A stretch of DNA of 64,000 bases from Granulicella arctica (GCF_025685605.1 NZ_JAGTUT010000002.1:434001-498000); one strand, 5' to 3'; counted from the first letter of the stretch, positions 47,715 to 55,958 are shown. Notes: generated from the letters alone by a model not told the origin. Made by a program: numbers and translations.

Positions 47715-48448
47715 CGGCTGCTCGAACCCCTCGCCTTTTTGATGATAGAGGCCGGTGCCGGGGCGCGTCTGGAGGGCTTCCCTTTCTCTGCCAGCGGCGA
47801 CGCTCCAGCGTTCGCTTGCTGGAGCAGGTCGCGCACGATCACCCGCATCCACTCCGGGAGTGCCGACAGGCCGCTGCGCAAGTCGTCCTGAATGGCCCGT
47901 CCATGATCGGGGTCTCTCAGAATGGAGACAAGGCGCTTGCGGAGGCTTCCGTCGTCGGACGGAAGCATATCGCGCAGCCAATGAAGCGCCTGCACAAAGC
48001 GCATGGCGGGACGGCCCGCCCAGTAGAGGCGGCTGGGCGCGGCGGCCTGAAAGTCGAGAGTCAGGTTGCCGAGCGTGATGGGTCGCAAGCGGCCATCGGT
48101 GAGCACGCCGATACGCGCCGGAACGGCGTCGGTGAGTCCAAGATCGTTGGCGGCGGTGAGGCCATCGACCACCACTCGAACCTTACCCTTACGGGCCAGC
48201 GCGTCGATCACATCGCGCGGGTTGGGGTAGGTGAGCTTTCCGGTAAGCCGGTTGTCCTGGGGTGTGTCGTAGAAGCCGCGAGCGATACGCCGCAGGTCGC
48301 CGGAAGCAACAAGCCGGTGGAGGGCCTGATCGACCGCAGTGCGCGGTCCCAGGTCTGCGAAGTCCTCCGGTGTCCAGACGCGCGGCTGCGCCGGGGCGGA
48401 GATGCGGTCCCGGATGGCGGCTGGAATGCTGGATGCAGGAGTAGACAT
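47711..48448 (-). CDS. AbiEi-type antitoxin / autorepressor
   Basis: 245 residues starting at MSTPASSIP (48448, GAGG 6 nt upstream); Mets at 48460 and 48478 are alternatives. The N-terminal winged helix (VWTPEDFADLGPRTAVDQAL, LVASGDLRRIARGFY) and the central AbiEi domain (YPNPRDVIDALARK, DGLTAANDLGLT) match the DUF6088/AbiEi family. It counteracts the toxin and represses its own promoter. Two long direct repeats containing inverted arms lie right upstream. Confidence 0.88.
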   Translation of the reverse strand: MSTPASSIPAAIRDRISAPAQPRVWTPEDFADLGPRTAVDQALHRLVASGDLRRIARGFYDTPQDNRLTGKLTYPNPRDVIDALARKGKVRVVVDGLTAANDLGLTDAVPARIGVLTDGRLRPITLGNLTLDFQAAAPSRLYWAGRPAMRFVQALHWLRDMLPSDDGSLRKRLVSILRDPDHGRAIQDDLRSGLSALPEWMRVIVRDLLQQANAGASPLAEKGKPSRRAPAPASIIKKARGSSSR

Positions 48449-48458
48449 GGATGGCCTC

Positions 48459-48535
48459 ATGTCAGATAAATGCAACAAACTTCTGACTGCTTCAGTATAG
48501 CTCTATGTCAGAAAAATGCAACAAACTTCTGACTG
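48459..48535 (-). promoter_or_regulatory. AbiEi operator: two 31-bp direct repeats with internal inverted arms
   Basis: 48459-48489 and 48505-48535 are identical except one base. Each has GTCAG ... CTGAC arms separated by an AT-rich centre, and they are spaced 46 bp start to start. This is the layout reported for AbiEi autoregulation at paired inverted repeats. They cover the promoter of the abiE pair. Confidence 0.75.
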
Positions 48536-48818
48536 CGTTTCCTGTCGGCTTCCCCCGCTCACATATTCCAACCGTCGGCATTCACCCGCTTGCCCGCGGC
48601 TATAAGTAGCCCGCCGCAGAATTTTTGCAGCCCCCGCGCTAGTTCCTGCCGACGCTAAGCACATAATCTTCTATTTTTCCCGCGTGACACCGAAGTTCCA
48701 TTGTATCAATGACTTGCATTGACTTCTATGCGGCAGTAATATTTCGACAGTCCCACCGTTGTCAAGCGAACTGGGCAACCAGTCGCGGGGGTGGGACGGC
48801 AGAACAGTGAGGCAGACA

Positions 48819-49142
48819 ATGTTGTCCATTTTGTTGATTCCGGAGCCGAATGAATCGGCCTCCGGTCAAGAGTTCAGGCTGAGGCTGGAGCGAGAAACGC
48901 AAAGGTGGTGGAGTAAGTTCTACGAGTCCGTTCCGGACAAGGACGAGCCATTTCCCAATGCCCTCAGCGGGCACTTTTCAATGGTATCTGACTGGCTCGG
49001 CAGGTCAGCATGCGGACGTGTGCTGCGCCTCAGTCTAAAATCCGACGGACGGTTCCTAGACGCTACCAACGCCGATGCGGCTGCTGGGCTCATTGGTACC
49101 GGAGAGACTCTCGGAACGCTCGCAGCAGCATTCGCCGATTAA
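48819..49142 (+). CDS. small hypothetical protein
   Basis: 107 residues from ATG 48819, behind GAGGCAGA; an upstream TTG (48759) would extend the frame but has no better ribosome site. It begins MLSILLIPEPNESA and contains RRWWSKFYESVP-like basic/aromatic sequence (TQRWWSKFYE). No family is recognised. It is divergent from abiE and upstream of the Mrr-like gene. Confidence 0.45.
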   Translation: MLSILLIPEPNESASGQEFRLRLERETQRWWSKFYESVPDKDEPFPNALSGHFSMVSDWLGRSACGRVLRLSLKSDGRFLDATNADAAAGLIGTGETLGTLAAAFAD

Positions 49143-49315
49143 TCGAATCGTTCCTTTGACGGCAGCGCGAGCGCGTGTCCTTCCTGTTTCCGGCAACTTT
49201 TTGCGGCCTGATACAGGCCCCGATACTCCTGCACTACCTCCGGTGCGCTCCTCGGGTGGCGCACCGATTTCGACAGCCGGCCCTCGCCTGGTAGTTTGAA
49301 AGGTAAGATCACGTC

Positions 49316-51139
49316 ATGCCCGAGGAACTGGCCCTAATACTAGTTGTGCTTGGCGTCGCGGGATGGATCATCTACGCGGTCGTAAAGGCCGCATTGGACA
49401 CAACTCGGGCTGCTCACAAAGGGATCGCCGGATCTCTCGCTAGAGCACGAGCGGCCCGCTTCCAGAAGAAGAAAGCACGTCTTCAAGCCTTCGTTCGGAT
49501 AAACATCCCCGCAGAGTTGGAACGCACTGCCCGGACAATCGCCAAGCTCGAGGCCGTGTTCGCGGACCGACGAAGCGACTCGAAATGGGTGGCGCATCGT
49601 CCAACGTGGCAAAAGGTGACGTTTAAAGCTTTTGCTGCACCAAAGCAGAATCCGCAATCGACCGAGATGAACGTTGGGGAGCTTCACGCGATCCTGCGCC
49701 CGAATACTGAGCCGTGGCACGAGAAAGAAAGTAGGATGTTGGAACGCAACTGTTTGTATCCGTCGCAGCCTCCCTCATCCTCTCAACGTGCCGAGCCTGA
49801 AGCGTTCGCTCTTCCTGAAATATCGATGGATTCCGCTGTCTTTGAGCCAAGCTCGCCAAATATCCGTGAGACGGATTTGGATCGCTTTTTTGGCAACGAG
49901 CGCAGAGAGGTGGAGCAATACAACGAGAAGCGCCGACTGTTGCTCTCTAAATACCAAGAGCTTGCCAACTCTGTGGCCGTGTGGAACGAGAGCGAACGAC
50001 AACAGTGGAAACAATATCGTGATTCATGTACCGCTTCCGAGAACGAAGAGCTGGCAAGGTTCCAGGACGCGGCGCGGGCCTACAAGCTTGAGTGCAGCGC
50101 AGAGAACACCCGCCTGCGCGAGATACTCGACGGTTTTCGTGCAGGGCAGAAGCAGCAAGTATTACAGCGACTAGGTTACATCCTTGGTTCGATCGAATGG
50201 CCGGTATCAATGCCGCACGTCTGGCAAGTCGATTATGACGAAGAGCAGCACATTCTCATCGTCGAAATAGAGCTGCCGAATATAGTTCATAGACCACCAA
50301 TCAAATTCGTCGAACAGAGGAGTGGCCTTGTTGCAAAGCCACTAAATCAGAAGGAACGTGGTGAATTCATCCCACAGTTTCATCCAGCCATCATGCTCAG
50401 AGCAGCCTTGGAGATATTCCGGAATGCCGAAAGCAGCGTCGTTCAGCTCTTGGCTTTGAATGGTTGGGTCAGTTTCCACCATCCACATACCGGCCTCGAC
50501 ACGAGAGCATACACGGCAGCTCTCCTTGTCGAGCGCGAGCAGATCGCTTCCCTGAACCTCAACAGAATTGACCCTCTGGCAGCCTTTCAGGCGCTGAAGG
50601 GCAAATCAGCAGGAAAGTTGATCGAGATTATTCCCGTCGAACCTGCCCTCAATATGAAACGGACGGATTCTCGCTTTGTGGACGCCAGAGACGTGTTGGA
50701 TTCCCTCGGAACCAACACCAACCTTGCTGCAATGGACTGGCAAGACTTCGAACACCTGATTCGCGAGTTATTCGAGAAGGAATTTTCCGGGCGAGGGACT
50801 GAAGTGAAGATTACCCAAACGAGTAGAGACCGAGGAGTCGATGCTATTGTCTTCAATCCTGACCCAATCCACGGCGGCAAGTACATCATCCAAGCAAAGC
50901 GCTATACCAACACGGTGGATGTGAGCGCAGTACGCGACCTTTGCGCTGTCGTCCGCAAGGAGGGTGCGTCCCGTGGGATTCTCGTCACAACCAGCACCTA
51001 CGGAGCCGATGCATATAGCTTTGCGAACAATGAACCGATCACACTCTTGGATGGCGCTCAACTCCTCGGGCTCTTGCAAAAGCACGGCTACCAGTTCCGA
51101 GTCGATCTCGCCGAAGCGCGACGCATGAGAGCTGAATAG
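49316..51139 (+). CDS. membrane-anchored Mrr-type restriction endonuclease
   Basis: 607 residues. One N-terminal membrane helix (LALILVVLGVAGWIIYAVV) is followed by a long basic/charged coiled-coil-like region (about 30-290), a middle domain, and a C-terminal Mrr_cat nuclease (about 475-595): MDWQDFEHLIRELF, RGVDAIVFNPDP, then YIIQAKRY, giving the D ... Q-x-K catalytic pattern. Family knowledge: Mrr-type enzymes cut modified or foreign DNA. Tethering to the membrane suggests it acts on entering DNA or senses the envelope (inference). Confidence 0.85.
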   Translation: MPEELALILVVLGVAGWIIYAVVKAALDTTRAAHKGIAGSLARARAARFQKKKARLQAFVRINIPAELERTARTIAKLEAVFADRRSDSKWVAHRPTWQKVTFKAFAAPKQNPQSTEMNVGELHAILRPNTEPWHEKESRMLERNCLYPSQPPSSSQRAEPEAFALPEISMDSAVFEPSSPNIRETDLDRFFGNERREVEQYNEKRRLLLSKYQELANSVAVWNESERQQWKQYRDSCTASENEELARFQDAARAYKLECSAENTRLREILDGFRAGQKQQVLQRLGYILGSIEWPVSMPHVWQVDYDEEQHILIVEIELPNIVHRPPIKFVEQRSGLVAKPLNQKERGEFIPQFHPAIMLRAALEIFRNAESSVVQLLALNGWVSFHHPHTGLDTRAYTAALLVEREQIASLNLNRIDPLAAFQALKGKSAGKLIEIIPVEPALNMKRTDSRFVDARDVLDSLGTNTNLAAMDWQDFEHLIRELFEKEFSGRGTEVKITQTSRDRGVDAIVFNPDPIHGGKYIIQAKRYTNTVDVSAVRDLCAVVRKEGASRGILVTTSTYGADAYSFANNEPITLLDGAQLLGLLQKHGYQFRVDLAEARRMRAE

Positions 51140-51264
51140 ACTGGGAAGTCGCAGCCGCAATCCGTCATTGATGACTTCACATAAGCGGAACGTTCGTATG
51201 CAAGCGACCTACGGTTCCTGGCCCGGTGCCGGGCCGAAGCGGGCCGGTTCCGGCCCCAAAACAT

Positions 51265-51286
51265 GCCAGGATGGTTCCATCCTGGC
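51265..51286 (-). terminator. intrinsic terminator of the intron-containing tRNA
   Basis: Perfect 10-bp arms GCCAGGATGG / CCATCCTGGC with two bases between them. Read on the minus strand it is followed by ATGTTTT. It lies 19 bp beyond the tRNA's CCA end. Confidence 0.65.
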
Positions 51287-51304
51287 CCACGTAGGAAGAG
51301 GGTG

Positions 51305-51602
51305 TGGTGCGGGCGGGGGGACTTGAACCCCCACGACCTGTTAGGGTCTGCGGATTTTCATACCACTTCGGCTTTCGCCGCCCCGCTATGCGAGTTCGTG
51401 GTCTGGACTATCCCTTCACCATTCCTCGCGAGAGGTTTAGGTGCTGCCCATCTAGTCTCTACACCTTCCCGAAAATATCCGGGCTTGGCTCGGGATTGCC
51501 AGTTAAGGTTTCCCCGACTTTGAGCAGTTCTACTCCGCCGGTTTCCCTGGCGGGCACTCAATTCCTTAAGTCCGCTGTGTCTGCCGATTTCACCACGCCC
51601 GC
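51305..51602 (-). tRNA. tRNA-Leu(UAA) interrupted by a group I intron
   Basis: The 5' exon is 51602-51568 (35 nt, starts GCGGGCG) and the 3' exon 51358-51305 (54 nt, ends CGCCCGCACCA). Acceptor strands pair perfectly (GCGGGCG / CGCCCGC), and the long variable arm marks a class II tRNA. Joined exons give the anticodon loop CUUAAAA, anticodon UAA, with CCA encoded. The D arm and anticodon 5' side equal those of the split host tRNA, while the acceptor and variable arms differ. It is 42 bp downstream of the integrase stop on the same strand, inside the element. Confidence 0.92.
51359..51567 (-). ncRNA. group I intron (tRNA-Leu type, subgroup IC3-like), 209 nt
   Basis: It interrupts the anticodon loop after U34 and ends in G (terminal omega-G). 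Conserved core blocks are visible on the minus strand: P/Q-like GGCAATCCCGAGCCAAGCC, R-like GTGTAGAGACTAGATGG and S-like AAGGGATAGTCC, with GACTA / TAGTC able to form P7. The order and insertion site are those of the cyanobacterial tRNA-Leu(UAA) introns. No open frame (no homing endonuclease) lies in it. Self-splicing is expected but not shown. Confidence 0.88.
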
Positions 51603-51644
51603 GGGCAATTGGCCACAACCCATCATAAAGCAAGCAATGACGGT

Positions 51645-52925
51645 CTACGCTTCTTCAGCCAAGCGAACGGCTTTCACACGGCCAGGGCCTTTCTTCGAAG
51701 TCGCCTTGTTCTTTGGACGCGGCCTCATGATGTTGATAGCGGAAGCATCGAGTCGTGTCTTTAGATGGGCTGCGTAGTATTTCTCAATCATCTCCACGCT
51801 TGTCCGACAGTTCTTGGCGATTTGATAGATGTCGGCGCCTTCGAGGAGGCGCAGGCAAATGTACGTGTGGCGCAGACTATAGGCCGTTCGCGGCCTACCG
51901 TCGCGATCGGTGCGAAGCTTTTCTTCATCAAGAATCGCATTAAATAAATCGCGTGGCCATTTCGGAAACAGAAGATCGGTAGGGCCGGGCTCGTGCCACT
52001 CGCCCTTGGCTATGGATGCAGTACGACTACCTGACCTCCCCGGTCCCCCATTGGGTCGTGTCCGGGTCTTCAACCGCTCGAACGGATGCACGGCACCCGC
52101 CGTGCTCTTGCAATAGCCAACGCCTCGCTTTCCACGTACTTCGATCTCTAGGATGGTTTGGCCGCTGCCCTCGTCTTCGACCACCGTGACATCGCGAAAC
52201 TCAAGACGCATTGCCTCGTCGGGACGGAGGCCAGTATTGGCGGAGAACAGAACATAGTCGTGAAGTTGCTCCGCTTCCCAACGAAAACGGGGCTGCTTGG
52301 GATCATGCGCGCGTTTTCGCGTCGCTTCATAAAGCTGCTTGTACTCTTCCGGCGAGAACCACGCTCGATGAGAAATTTTGGCCGAAGCGCGATAGGGTGC
52401 CGACAAATCCGGCAGATGATCAATCCAGCCGTGGCGCAGAGCCGTCTTGAAAATCTGGCGCAACGTCACGATCTCCTGGTGCATGGTGTTATGCGCGGGC
52501 GGCTTGCCACGCTGCACCTTACACTCTTCGAGGCGATGGATGCGGTATTCATTGATCTTGCCAGCGGTAATCTCTGGAAGAACCATGCTGCCGAAGAATG
52601 GAACCAAGTGTCCGTTTGTCCGTGCGTGCTGTCCGCGCGCATAGGTCGCGCTCCGCTGTCCCTGCGTCATGATGTCGAATTCGCGCAGGTACAACTTCGC
52701 GGCTTCGCGGAATAGTTTTCCGCTTTTCAGCTCGCCGTCGCGGAGCTTGCCGCGCAGTTGCAAATACCAATCTTCTGCGACTTCCTTTGCCTTCGAGAGG
52801 CTGTCTTCTTTGGTGGTTGTGCGTCGATTCTTCCCAGCCAGAAAGCTCGCGCACTGCCAGCTTGAGCTATTGGGACGCCTGTAGATGTGGACCTTGCCAC
52901 CGAGGATCGTGAACCGTTCGGACAT
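51645..52925 (-). CDS. int: tyrosine recombinase (integrase) of the element
   Basis: 426 residues from ATG 52925, preceded by GGAGG at a 9-nt spacing. A SAM-like N-terminal core-binding domain precedes the catalytic domain with ANTGLRPDEAMRL (first Arg, about 237), YSLRHTY (second Arg, about 350) and the nucleophile Tyr in MIEKYYAAHL (about 384). The catalytic His/Trp between them is replaced (KNCRTS). It lies 136 bp inside attR, transcribed away from it, so the truncated host tRNA's promoter could drive it and the tRNA behind it. Confidence 0.92.
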   Translation of the reverse strand: MSERFTILGGKVHIYRRPNSSSWQCASFLAGKNRRTTTKEDSLSKAKEVAEDWYLQLRGKLRDGELKSGKLFREAAKLYLREFDIMTQGQRSATYARGQHARTNGHLVPFFGSMVLPEITAGKINEYRIHRLEECKVQRGKPPAHNTMHQEIVTLRQIFKTALRHGWIDHLPDLSAPYRASAKISHRAWFSPEEYKQLYEATRKRAHDPKQPRFRWEAEQLHDYVLFSANTGLRPDEAMRLEFRDVTVVEDEGSGQTILEIEVRGKRGVGYCKSTAGAVHPFERLKTRTRPNGGPGRSGSRTASIAKGEWHEPGPTDLLFPKWPRDLFNAILDEEKLRTDRDGRPRTAYSLRHTYICLRLLEGADIYQIAKNCRTSVEMIEKYYAAHLKTRLDASAINIMRPRPKNKATSKKGPGRVKAVRLAEEA

Positions 52926-53060
52926 GAGCGATAACCTCCGCACACATCTTGAATATCACAAAAAATGTGTAAGGGTTGTGCCTGTCGCTATGGAACTACA
53001 TCATTGCTATAAGTCTTTATTTATCTTGTATTTATATGCAATTTAGATATTGACTCATAC

Positions 53061-53081
53061 GATTTTAAGTCCGCTGTGTCT
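53061..53081. other. attR core (21 bp)
   Basis: Identical to 25329-25349. Here it is the end of the 5' tRNA half; to its left (inside) begins AT-rich element DNA. Confidence 0.9.
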
Positions 53082-53101
53082 GCCGATTTCACCACTCGGG
53101 C
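53061..53101 (-). tRNA. 5' half of host tRNA-Leu(UAA), split by the integrated element
   Basis: The minus strand reads GCCCGAG, TGGTGAAATCGGCAG (D arm) and then the anticodon arm through the 21-bp core, after which element sequence follows. Together with 25283-25328 it would make an 87-nt tRNA with perfect acceptor pairing. On its own it has no 3' end. Confidence 0.9.
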
Positions 53102-53109
53102 GCTTTCCT

Positions 53110-53140
53110 ATCTTAGTGCATGTTTCGGAGCGAATGTCAG
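53110..53140 (-). promoter_or_regulatory. candidate promoter of the split tRNA, reading into the element
   Basis: On the minus strand TAAGAT (53115-53110) sits 8-9 bp before the tRNA start and CTGACA (53140-53135) lies 19 bp further up. The spacer is a little long, so the match is moderate. If active it would transcribe the tRNA half, then the integrase and the intron-containing tRNA. Confidence 0.4.
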
Positions 53141-53211
53141 GGTCGGGAACCAAGCGCACACGACATACGTAGAGGTATCAGGATCAGCGTACCGATCCCC
53201 CACAACACCTT

Positions 53212-54501
53212 ATGCCTCTACGCGAACTCCTCATGCAGACGTTATCGGCCCTTTGGCAGACGAAGCTTCGCAGCTTTCTGACGATGTTTGGCATCGTCTG
53301 GGGCATCACCTCCGTGATCCTGCTGGTAGGACTCGGGATCGGCTTCAGTGTCGATCAGAAGGAGCACCTGAAGACAATCGGCACGGACATCGCGATCATC
53401 TTCGGCGGCCAGACTGGCGCGCAGGCCGGAGGCTATGCCGCAGGCCGCAAGATCCGCATGACGATTGATGATGCGGTCGCCATCCGGGACCAGGCCACGC
53501 TCATCAAGACCGTCAGCCCGGAGCTGATCCGCACCGTCGCCGAGGTAAGCCAGTGGAACGCCTCGAACCGCGCCGTCCGCGGGGTCTGGCCGCAGTATCA
53601 GAAGTTTCGGTCGCTTACTGCGGACCAGGGACGCATGATGAATACAGAGGACGAGGCAACCGGTGCGCGCGTCATCGTGCTTGGGGCGGACTCAAATCGA
53701 CAGCTCTTCCCTGGCCAGAAGGTGATCGGCGAGCCGCTTATGGTCGCGGGCTATCGTTATACGGTCATCGGCGTGCTCGAAAAGAAGAAACAGAACGGCA
53801 GCTACGGCAGTGGACCGGATAACACGCAGCTCTTCGTGCCCTACTCTTCGATGGCGCGGGACTTCCCTGCCGCCGCCGACGCGCCGCCGGACGAGAAGCA
53901 TCCGGATGGGGTGCCGGGTGTACTCCGAGGCACGTTGAATGACATCGTCATCGAGCCGGTCTCGCCCGAGCAACACGAGCTAGCGGTGCTGCAAGTGCAG
54001 CACATTCTCGCCGAGCGGCATCACTACGATCCCGACGACAAAGAAGCTCTCTGGATCTGGGACACACTCGACGGCTCGAAGTTTACCGAGCGCATCTTCG
54101 GTGTCATGACGCTCTTCTTCGGCGCAGTGGCCGTGCTGACGCTGGCTCTGGGCGGCATCGGCGTGATGAACATCATGCTCGTCGCCGTTACAGAGCGGAC
54201 GCGCGAGATCGGCGTCCGCAAGGCGCTTGGTGCGCGGTCCGGCGACATCAAGCGGCAGTTCCTTGTCGAGTCGGCGATCATTACGCTGGTCAGTGGCGTT
54301 GCCGGACTGCTGCTTGGCGTCAGCGTCTGTATCGCGATGCGCTTTATAACGCTGCCTGACTTCGTACCGCATCCGGTGATCTCGCCGGTCGCCATCATCG
54401 CCTCTCTCTCAACCTTGACGCTGATCACGCTGCTTGCCGGAACTTATCCCGCACTGCGCGCTGCGAAGCTCAGCCCCATGGAATGTCTGCGGACGGAGTA
54501 G
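53212..54501 (+). CDS. ABC transporter permease, FtsX/MacB type
   Basis: 429 residues. One N-terminal membrane helix (FLTMFGIVWGITSVILLVGLG) is followed by a ~220-residue periplasmic MacB-like domain and three C-terminal helices of the FtsX domain, with GGIGVMNIMLVAVTERTREIGVRKALGA as the signature stretch (quoted in parts: GGIGVMNIMLV, TREIGVRKALGA). It is adjacent to a second permease of the same type, two bases after its stop. No ATPase gene is near, as often in Acidobacteria. The substrate is unknown. Confidence 0.85.
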   Translation: MPLRELLMQTLSALWQTKLRSFLTMFGIVWGITSVILLVGLGIGFSVDQKEHLKTIGTDIAIIFGGQTGAQAGGYAAGRKIRMTIDDAVAIRDQATLIKTVSPELIRTVAEVSQWNASNRAVRGVWPQYQKFRSLTADQGRMMNTEDEATGARVIVLGADSNRQLFPGQKVIGEPLMVAGYRYTVIGVLEKKKQNGSYGSGPDNTQLFVPYSSMARDFPAAADAPPDEKHPDGVPGVLRGTLNDIVIEPVSPEQHELAVLQVQHILAERHHYDPDDKEALWIWDTLDGSKFTERIFGVMTLFFGAVAVLTLALGGIGVMNIMLVAVTERTREIGVRKALGARSGDIKRQFLVESAIITLVSGVAGLLLGVSVCIAMRFITLPDFVPHPVISPVAIIASLSTLTLITLLAGTYPALRAAKLSPMECLRTE

Positions 54502-54503
54502 CG

Positions 54504-55763
54504 ATGAACTTCCTCGAAATCATTCGGCAGAGTATCGACTCGCTGCTCCGCAACAGAACGCGCTCAGGTTTGACCATGCTCGGCATTGTCTGGGGACTGG
54601 TGACGGTGGTGCTGCTGCTGAGCTACGGGCAGAGCCTCGGCGCTGGTATCCTCAATGGCTTTCTCGGGATCGGCAACAACGTCATCATGCTGTGGGGTGG
54701 CCAGACGAGCATGCAGGCCGGTGGCGAACGGGCCGGTAAGCGCGTCAAATTCCTCGACGGCGATGTCGAGGCGGTGCGCGATGCAGTGCCATTTCTCAAG
54801 GCCGTGAGCGCGGAGACGGATGACGGCTTCAGCTTCAAATATGGGCCGAAGGTCGTCAACATCCAGAGCAAGGCCATCGACTTCGGCTATGGCGGAATGC
54901 GCCGTCTAAACATCGCCCAGGGGCGCTACTTCGAGCCGGCTGACTTTTCAGAACATCGCGCCGTCGTAATCTTTGGACCGCATGCCGCGCAGAAGCTCTT
55001 CAACGGCTTCCCGCCAGTGGGTGAGACGGTGCAGATCGATGGGCACAGCTTCCTCGTGATCGGCGTGCTGCAAACGAAGATTCAGGACTCCTCGAACAAC
55101 GGACCGGACAACGAGAACGCCTTCATCCCCTTCGACATGATGCGTGACCTGGCGAACCAGCGCGACCCGAACATGATCGTCTTCCAGCCTTCGTCACCGG
55201 AGATGCACCTGAAGGCGATCGAGGCAGTCCGGGCGGTACTGGCCGATCGCCACCACTTCGATCCCAAGGACGAGAAGGCCGTGAGCGCGTGGGACACGAT
55301 CGAAGATTCGAAGGAGATGATGCAGTTCTCGACCGCGCTCGAGGTGCTGCTGGGGATCATCGGGGCCATGACGCTGGGCGTTGGCGGCGTGGGCGTGATG
55401 AACATCATGCTCGTCTCGGTAACGGAGCGGACACGGGAGATTGGCCTGCTGAAGGCGCTGGGTGCGCACCGAAAGGACATCCTGACCCAGTTTCTGCTGG
55501 AGAGCCTGACGCTGACGTTTCTGGCCGGACTTGCCGGGATGATCGTCGCCGTCGCGGTGGCCTGGGTGATCCCGCCGATGCCGCTCTACTCAGACATCTA
55601 CAAGACGGCCAACCACGAGGGCGACATCATCCTGCACCCCTCGCTATCGGTCATGGTGGTGTCCTTCGGAATCCTTGCGGTGGTGGGAATCGTCTCTGGT
55701 CTCATTCCAGCTTTGCGAGCTTCGCGGATGGACCCGGTTGTCGCATTGCGGCATGAACAGTGA
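54504..55763 (+). CDS. second ABC transporter permease, FtsX/MacB type
   Basis: 419 residues from ATG 54504, behind CGGAG; an upstream in-frame Met at 54483 overlaps the first permease and has no ribosome site. Same architecture as its neighbour: N-terminal helix (GIVWGLVTVVLLLSYG), MacB-like periplasmic domain, FtsX C-terminal helices (GVGVMNIMLVSV, TREIGLLKALGA). The pair probably forms a heterodimeric permease for one transporter, with its ATPase encoded elsewhere. Confidence 0.85.
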   Translation: MNFLEIIRQSIDSLLRNRTRSGLTMLGIVWGLVTVVLLLSYGQSLGAGILNGFLGIGNNVIMLWGGQTSMQAGGERAGKRVKFLDGDVEAVRDAVPFLKAVSAETDDGFSFKYGPKVVNIQSKAIDFGYGGMRRLNIAQGRYFEPADFSEHRAVVIFGPHAAQKLFNGFPPVGETVQIDGHSFLVIGVLQTKIQDSSNNGPDNENAFIPFDMMRDLANQRDPNMIVFQPSSPEMHLKAIEAVRAVLADRHHFDPKDEKAVSAWDTIEDSKEMMQFSTALEVLLGIIGAMTLGVGGVGVMNIMLVSVTERTREIGLLKALGAHRKDILTQFLLESLTLTFLAGLAGMIVAVAVAWVIPPMPLYSDIYKTANHEGDIILHPSLSVMVVSFGILAVVGIVSGLIPALRASRMDPVVALRHEQ

Positions 55764-55958
55764 AAAACGATACAAGATGCTGAGCGTAACCCGTTCACTT
55801 TGAGCTACTTAGCTCTTTCGACGCCCTTGGCTGAGGCAATATCGACAGATAGTAGAGAAATCGTGCTCAGAACCAGGAGGAGAAGAGCTATTTCCGGTGC
55901 ATGGAGAGACGATTTCAGAAGGTGAAATCGCCATGGTGAACCTGCGTCGTTGTACGAT

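Larger units (their letters stand above)
25329..53081. mobile_element. integrative mobilizable element inserted in tRNA-Leu(UAA)
   Basis: The element is bounded by 21-bp direct repeats within the two halves of one tRNA gene. It encodes a tyrosine recombinase next to the right end, a MobF relaxase, a VirD4-type coupling protein, an RHH mobilization protein, ParB and ArdC, but no VirB4-like ATPase, pilin or other mating-channel gene and no replication initiator. It therefore likely relies on a helper conjugation system. Defence-like cargo fills most of the rest. TGTGTAAG occurs near both ends (25399-25406 and 52966-52973) and could be a recombinase arm site (weak). Confidence 0.85.

Noticed and set aside
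51307..51777. Open frames crossing 51304-51777 on the plus strand as a protein-coding gene.
   Set aside because: They lie across the intron-containing tRNA on the other strand and show no family pattern.
25329..53081. A standard integration at a tRNA 3' end that restores the gene.
   Set aside because: The repeat stops in the anticodon arm; the remaining 46 nt of the 3' half at attL and the 5' half at attR are not duplicated.
25329..53081. Prophage or complete conjugative element.
   Set aside because: No capsid, portal, terminase or tail genes, and no VirB4-like ATPase or other mating-channel genes are seen.
25283..53101. The split host tRNA as a trans-spliced tRNA made from two transcripts.
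   Set aside because: No complementary flanking sequence that would bring the halves together is visible, trans-spliced tRNAs are known from archaea and not expected here, and the 21-bp direct repeat explains the split by integration.
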